From: Phlegmacium glaucopus
Taxonomy: Eukaryota > Basidiomycota > Agaricomycetes > Agaricales > Cortinariaceae
Assembly (NCBI GenBank): GCA_015039465.1
Contig: MU129986.1
Span: 248,001-312,000, forward strand
Length of the DNA: 64,000 nt
Reading direction: 5' to 3'
Under the pieces are notes generated by a model that searched no databases, was not told the DNA's origin, and saw only the letters and a list, made by a program, of their open reading frames with translations. A program made the translations under genes and the position numbers. Of the stretch, positions 60,345 to 64,000 are shown piece after piece (position 1 is the stretch's first letter; the number at the start of each line of letters is the position of its first letter).

Positions 60345-61529
60345 ATGAAGCTTATGCTCCGTCCTGAGTGGCGCCTCTGGCCTTTTTCTTCTTTCCTGGG
60401 CCTCCTTGACCTAAAGACAGGCGTGACTGTAGCTCTACTCTTTGCTGTATTTATTCAACTCTACCTTTTTGCGTTTAAATTGAATTCTTAGTCTCAAAAC
60501 AGCTCTTGAACAAGGTCGCTGGTGTTTATGGGCTAATTGCCGTCCTCACAGGAGCTGGCGGTTCTTTTGCACAGCTTAGTCTTTACATATACTCGGTCGT
60601 CGCTCTCATTGCTTTGGGTTGGGGTCTGCGCGTGGTCAAGGAGGTATAATATCACCCCACCACAATCTGCGTCTTTAGCTCAATCTTGATGTTGATAGGA
60701 GGATCCAAAGAAGACTCTCTATTTCGCTCATTTATTCTTCGCCGACCACATTTTTTCTACATCATGGACTGTCTTCTTTGCTATCGTATGGTGGCTTTGG
60801 ACACCCCATGATGGGCGTCGCCAAGCAAACTCTGCTGCACAGCAAGCCATGATGGAACATGGAAATGCAACTTCACACCCTCTCTCTGATGAAGAACGCA
60901 AAGTTGCTGCCATAGCTATCTGGAATCACGAAAAAGGATTGGCTGCGGCCGTCATCATCGTATCATGGATGTTCAAGGTCTGTCTTTTCGTCCAATCATC
61001 CACTCCAGCCAATTCACCGAAGTGTTTGGAAACATAGATATACTTTGCACTCCTTCTCTACTCCTATGCCTCACATCTTCGGCAAGGCTCATATCGTTCT
61101 CTACCCCTCTCGCGATCCGCCTACACCTCATCTCATCTTACTTCACATACGGCATATGATGCACTCGCAGACGAAGAAGACGAAGAGATCGAGGATTTCT
61201 ACCGTGTACCTTTGCGTACTCCTCCAGTATCAAATCACCGACGTGGTGCAAGCGGCAATGTATCTATCTCTAGTTTTGCCGACTTTGTCAGCGCTCCAGG
61301 CCGAACGCCACGTAAAAAGACTTCTGGGAGTGTCAGTTTCACTAGGGATAGAGGCATCGACGAAGAAGTTTTGTTTGATGAGGATGAAATAACTTATGCT
61401 GCCTCTACCTCCTCGCGTGCCCACTCCAAGCTGGGTACAGACAGCAGCACTGCAGCCAGTGATGAAGAACGTGGAAATGGTGCATTTGGGTCTGACAGTG
61501 GGAAAGGCAAGCTGAGTAGGGGCGATTGA
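60345..61529 (+). CDS. KEI1: Inositol phosphorylceramide synthase regulatory subunit Kei1
   Basis: Kei1 is the Golgi partner of Aur1 in fungal IPC synthesis, an essential fungus-specific sphingolipid step. It starts MKLMLRPEWRLWPFSSFLGLLDLKTGV, the family N-terminus. Membrane segments are VTVALLFALLNKVAGVYGLIAVL, LSLYIYSVVALIALGWGLRVV, SWTVFFAIVWWLW and AAAVIIVSWMFKIYFALLLYSYA. A long hydrophilic, Ser-rich tail with dibasic sites (NHRRGAS, PRKKTS) follows, fitting the Kex-type processing known for yeast Kei1. Introns join cleanly. The gene is head to head with the eIF4E-type gene, 104 bp between starts. Confidence 0.9.
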
Positions 61530-62017
61530 GAAATACTGGGGACACATGACGCTCACTATTGACCCGTTCCTCTTCGCTTTCGTTGTACATGACCCAGACA
61601 ACTTTGTTTTCCATCGGTTGGATCTCTCGAGGAGTTGTATCTTATATACCAACATACATACATATTCAAGCCGTATCATCTACAATCCTATCCTAATATT
61701 TACCATCATCTCACTCAGTCATGCAGGGGCGGGCGGTGTTGAAAACTTGAGCCTGATAAGCACAAGCATCCACTCCCACAGCAGACTGTCAGCTACTGTC
61801 GGGCTATTACTTTCCGAAGGCCCCCGGTCTCATGTCCATGACTCTGCTGACAGGCTATGTAATCGCACTGACGTGAAGTTGATGGTCATTCTCATCGTCG
61901 TTGAGGTGTACGCGCTTGGCTAAGGGAGACAAACCCTCAATGTCACACGGTATTAAGAGGTTTGTTTCAACTCATAAGCATGCGATTGGCAGTCTCGAAA
62001 GCAACAAAAATCGATTC
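61530..62017. other. Convergent intergenic stretch
   Basis: This 488 bp lies between the ends of KEI1 and the TMEM14 gene. It contains 3' untranslated sequence only as far as I can see. Confidence 0.45.
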
Positions 62018-62495
62018 CTACTGATTCCTGAGACCGTAAAGTGTTTTCCCATAGTAAAACCCACTGCCTGCTGCAGTCACAGCCAAGACGACCGGGATAG
62101 GGCCTTTTGTGACTCGAGGAAGTGAAGAGAGGAGCAGAAGGGCGGATGCACCTGGTTGTATGGAAAGAATGTCAGAGTCTTTGTTCAGACGGGGGATTAT
62201 CCTTACCAAAAGCTCCTTCTAGACCGTTAGGTGTACCCTTACGAATGCTGTCTGCACTCCAAAGAAACAGTAAACCGACACTGGATTGTAGATACATGTA
62301 AGAAGTGATTTACTTAGAGGGAGTTCTTACCCGACACCAGCGACCAACGAAGGAATAGAACGTGTTCTTGCGAATCCGGTTAACCCTCCAACAATACAGA
62401 GACCTCCCATGGTGTATGCAGGGTAGGCGGACTGCAAGAAACGAGATAGATGAGCGTGGACCGAGGAACTCGAGAGAGCTTTGAACGCGAACCAT
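62018..62495 (-). CDS. TMEM14-family membrane protein
   Basis: This small three- to four-helix membrane protein belongs to the TMEM14/FAX1 family, placed in mitochondrial or plastid membranes in other organisms (lipid or porphyrin transport suggested there). The exon structure gives MVR, then SAYPAYTMGGLCIVGGLTGFARTRSIPSLVAGVGVGLLFLW, SADSIRKGTPNGLEGAFGASALLLLSSLPRVTKGPIP and VVLAVTAAGSGFYYGKTLYGLRNQ. The first intron (gttcaa..ttgcag) is inferred from phase and the family start. The exact N-terminus is less certain. Confidence 0.85.
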
Positions 62496-63099
62496 TGTGA
62501 GATCAGAAATCTTTTAGCAATATTCAGTTCTTCAACAGCTAGATGGTGGTCAAAGTCTCAAAGATGTAGTTTCAGTTCTACCCGTGCAATGTCGGCGTCG
62601 CACGTGGTAATGGATGATCACACGGCGGAAGCAAAACGGCGCTCCTTTGGAGAGTCGACGGCCTGTCGACGGCCGGCTGTACATCTCATGTCAGCGGAAT
62701 CTTGGTTCCTTCAAGTTGACATATAACTGCCTCATAGATCCCGAATTAGTTGGCCAACTTTTATTCAACAAGTGAGGCACATCGGAACAATAGAATGATA
62801 CCATACTGCAGAAAGTCAAAACGTAGGTTCATGTTGCTCGAGTTCAGCCCATGAATTCTCCATGCTCATGGACAATCCTTACAATAGTGGCATAGTTCCG
62901 GCGTACCGTGACTTGAACAAGATATATCGGAACCTTTCATTGGTCCTACCAGCGTTTTATTGATTCATAAGGAAGAATCTCCCTGTAATTACTTCTATTG
63001 GGCAGTAGAACGATCACATTAATACAGTGACGTGCAAGAAATTTGTGACTGACTTGCAGGTAACCCTTTCCAGTAGAGAGCAGGCGAAGAGGATGATCA
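62496..63099. other. Intergenic stretch
   Basis: This 604 bp lies between the 5' side of the TMEM14 gene and the 3' end of IPI3. A cggcctgtcgacggccgg repeat lies near 62657-62674. No gene was found. Confidence 0.45.
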
Positions 63100-64000
63100 T
63101 CAAGTAGCTCGTCCCTTCTTTTTTCTCCGTTGGTCATCTTCCCTGCCGTCATTGTTCCCGTTCGCAGGTAGTTCTGGATCCTTGACTTGGCTAACCAACC
63201 GTTTGACAACGGTATCCCACATAGCATCGTTTATGTCTTTTGCTTTGCAAAGTTGTCCGCGCAAACTCTCCACTTCCGATTCAAGCTCTGAAACTTTGGA
63301 CTTGAGAGAAGCTGAATCAAGATCACCATTTTTTACTGCAGCTAATGGCTGAACAAAGTAAGCATGATCGCACAGAAGTTCTTCTGTGCTGTAACTCGAT
63401 GCTTCATCGATATATAGATGAGACTTGAAAAAAAAAATGGTGTGAGTTTAAGTGCAATTGGAAAGGGGAGAAAAATCAGCGAACGGTATTGTGGCTAGGC
63501 AACATCATTGTAACCTCATGTGCATCTCGGGCTTTAGCATCTCGCATTCTTTGGAAAGGCACCACCGGCTTCACAGGAATTATGTCTTTGGTGTCCGCGG
63601 TCCCAACTCTAAAGTCCAAGCTGATATGTCCGATCAAGTCAGGAGGCTTGATCATAGTTTCGAGGTGGGTAATGGATAGTCCTCTGTGAGTTGATATCGT
63701 GCGCAGTAGCTGGTGAGATGGGATGTCATAGAGGTGGATGAGACCTCCCAATGTCCCAACCAAGAGGATAGAAGATGTCAGCGAGATACAAATACTCGAT
63801 AATGGTTCTCTAAAAAGATAAGTTAAATAAAAAAAAAGTCCAATATGTTTTTGTGGAAAAAAAAGGATACCCTACGGAGATTAGTCTCTTCTTGCGGGCC
63901 TCGCGACTTTCATCGTCATCAACCCGGATAACGTCGCCAACGCCTGCTCCTCCGACAGCCTCTGTGATAATCCCTCCTAACTTGGAGGCTCGTTCGCGGA
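63100..64000 (-). CDS. IPI3: Pre-rRNA-processing protein Ipi3 (WD40, Rix1 complex), 5' part outside window
   Basis: Ipi3 is a subunit of the Rix1 complex that acts in ITS2 processing and pre-60S release. Only the C-terminal part is present. It includes ERASKLGGIITEAVGGAGVGDVIRVDDDE, a WD40 blade (SSILLVGTLGGLIHLYDIPSHQLLRTISTHRGLSITHLETMIKPPDL) and VVPFQRMRDAKARDAHEVTMMLP. The C-terminal coiled coil is LKSKVSELESEVESLRGQL, followed by a basic end (DQRRKKKGRAT). The frame is open to the right edge. At least two introns lie within the window. Confidence 0.85.

Overview
The window is nuclear DNA from a filamentous basidiomycete, most likely an agaricomycete. Genes are split by many 45-65 nt spliceosomal introns with GT..AG ends and CTRAY-like branch sites. 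Gene density is about one per 1.8 kb, and the gene products are fungal nuclear housekeeping proteins (Kei1, DUF2408, fungal-type CLC, GH45, Erv1, Cdk7). I cannot name the genus. I read 35 protein-coding genes, two of them cut by the window ends. I saw no rRNA, tRNA, CRISPR or intact transposon.

Layout. 1-6.2 kb: a coiled-coil orphan running off the left edge, a second orphan, splicing factor Prp40 and mitochondrial ribosomal protein bL21m. 6.3-10.2 kb: ATP synthase alpha and gamma-glutamyl phosphate reductase. 10.5-15.5 kb: a NASP/Hif1-type histone chaperone and an AP180-type clathrin adaptor. 16.7-21.5 kb: glycerol kinase and DEAD-box helicase Dbp9. 21.7-24.6 kb: an RBR ubiquitin ligase with an extra N-terminal domain. 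24.6-26.3 kb is gene-free and carries strong hairpins. 26.3-31.6 kb: a ZNHIT2-like protein, a ZIP zinc transporter, Erv1 and the PP1 inhibitor Ypi1. 32.5-38.4 kb: a divergent GH47 protein, a Gfo/Idh/MocA oxidoreductase, OHCU decarboxylase (urate breakdown) and a J-protein. 38.7-44.3 kb: Cdk7, a zinc-finger nucleoporin and a complex I subunit. 45.0-52.8 kb: a secreted GH45 endoglucanase, a DHHC palmitoyltransferase, a dual-specificity phosphatase, Med4 and a CLC channel. 53.1-64 kb: a DUF2408 protein, a small coiled-coil protein, tropomyosin, MsrB, a class-II eIF4E, Kei1, a TMEM14 protein and Ipi3, which runs off the right edge.

The genes do not form a biosynthetic cluster. The main organisational feature is the run of head-to-head pairs with 45-330 bp between start codons. 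One pair joins two mitochondrial genes (bL21m/ATP1) and another joins a dehydrogenase with a urate-pathway enzyme.

The observations I rate highest are the RBR ligase with a cysteine-hydrolase-like N-terminal domain, the GH47 homologue whose hallmark motifs are altered, the 45-bp divergent promoter, and two phase-consistent orphan genes. All gene models come from manual splicing of the raw sequence. Exon joins are supported by frame and by family motifs, not by transcripts.
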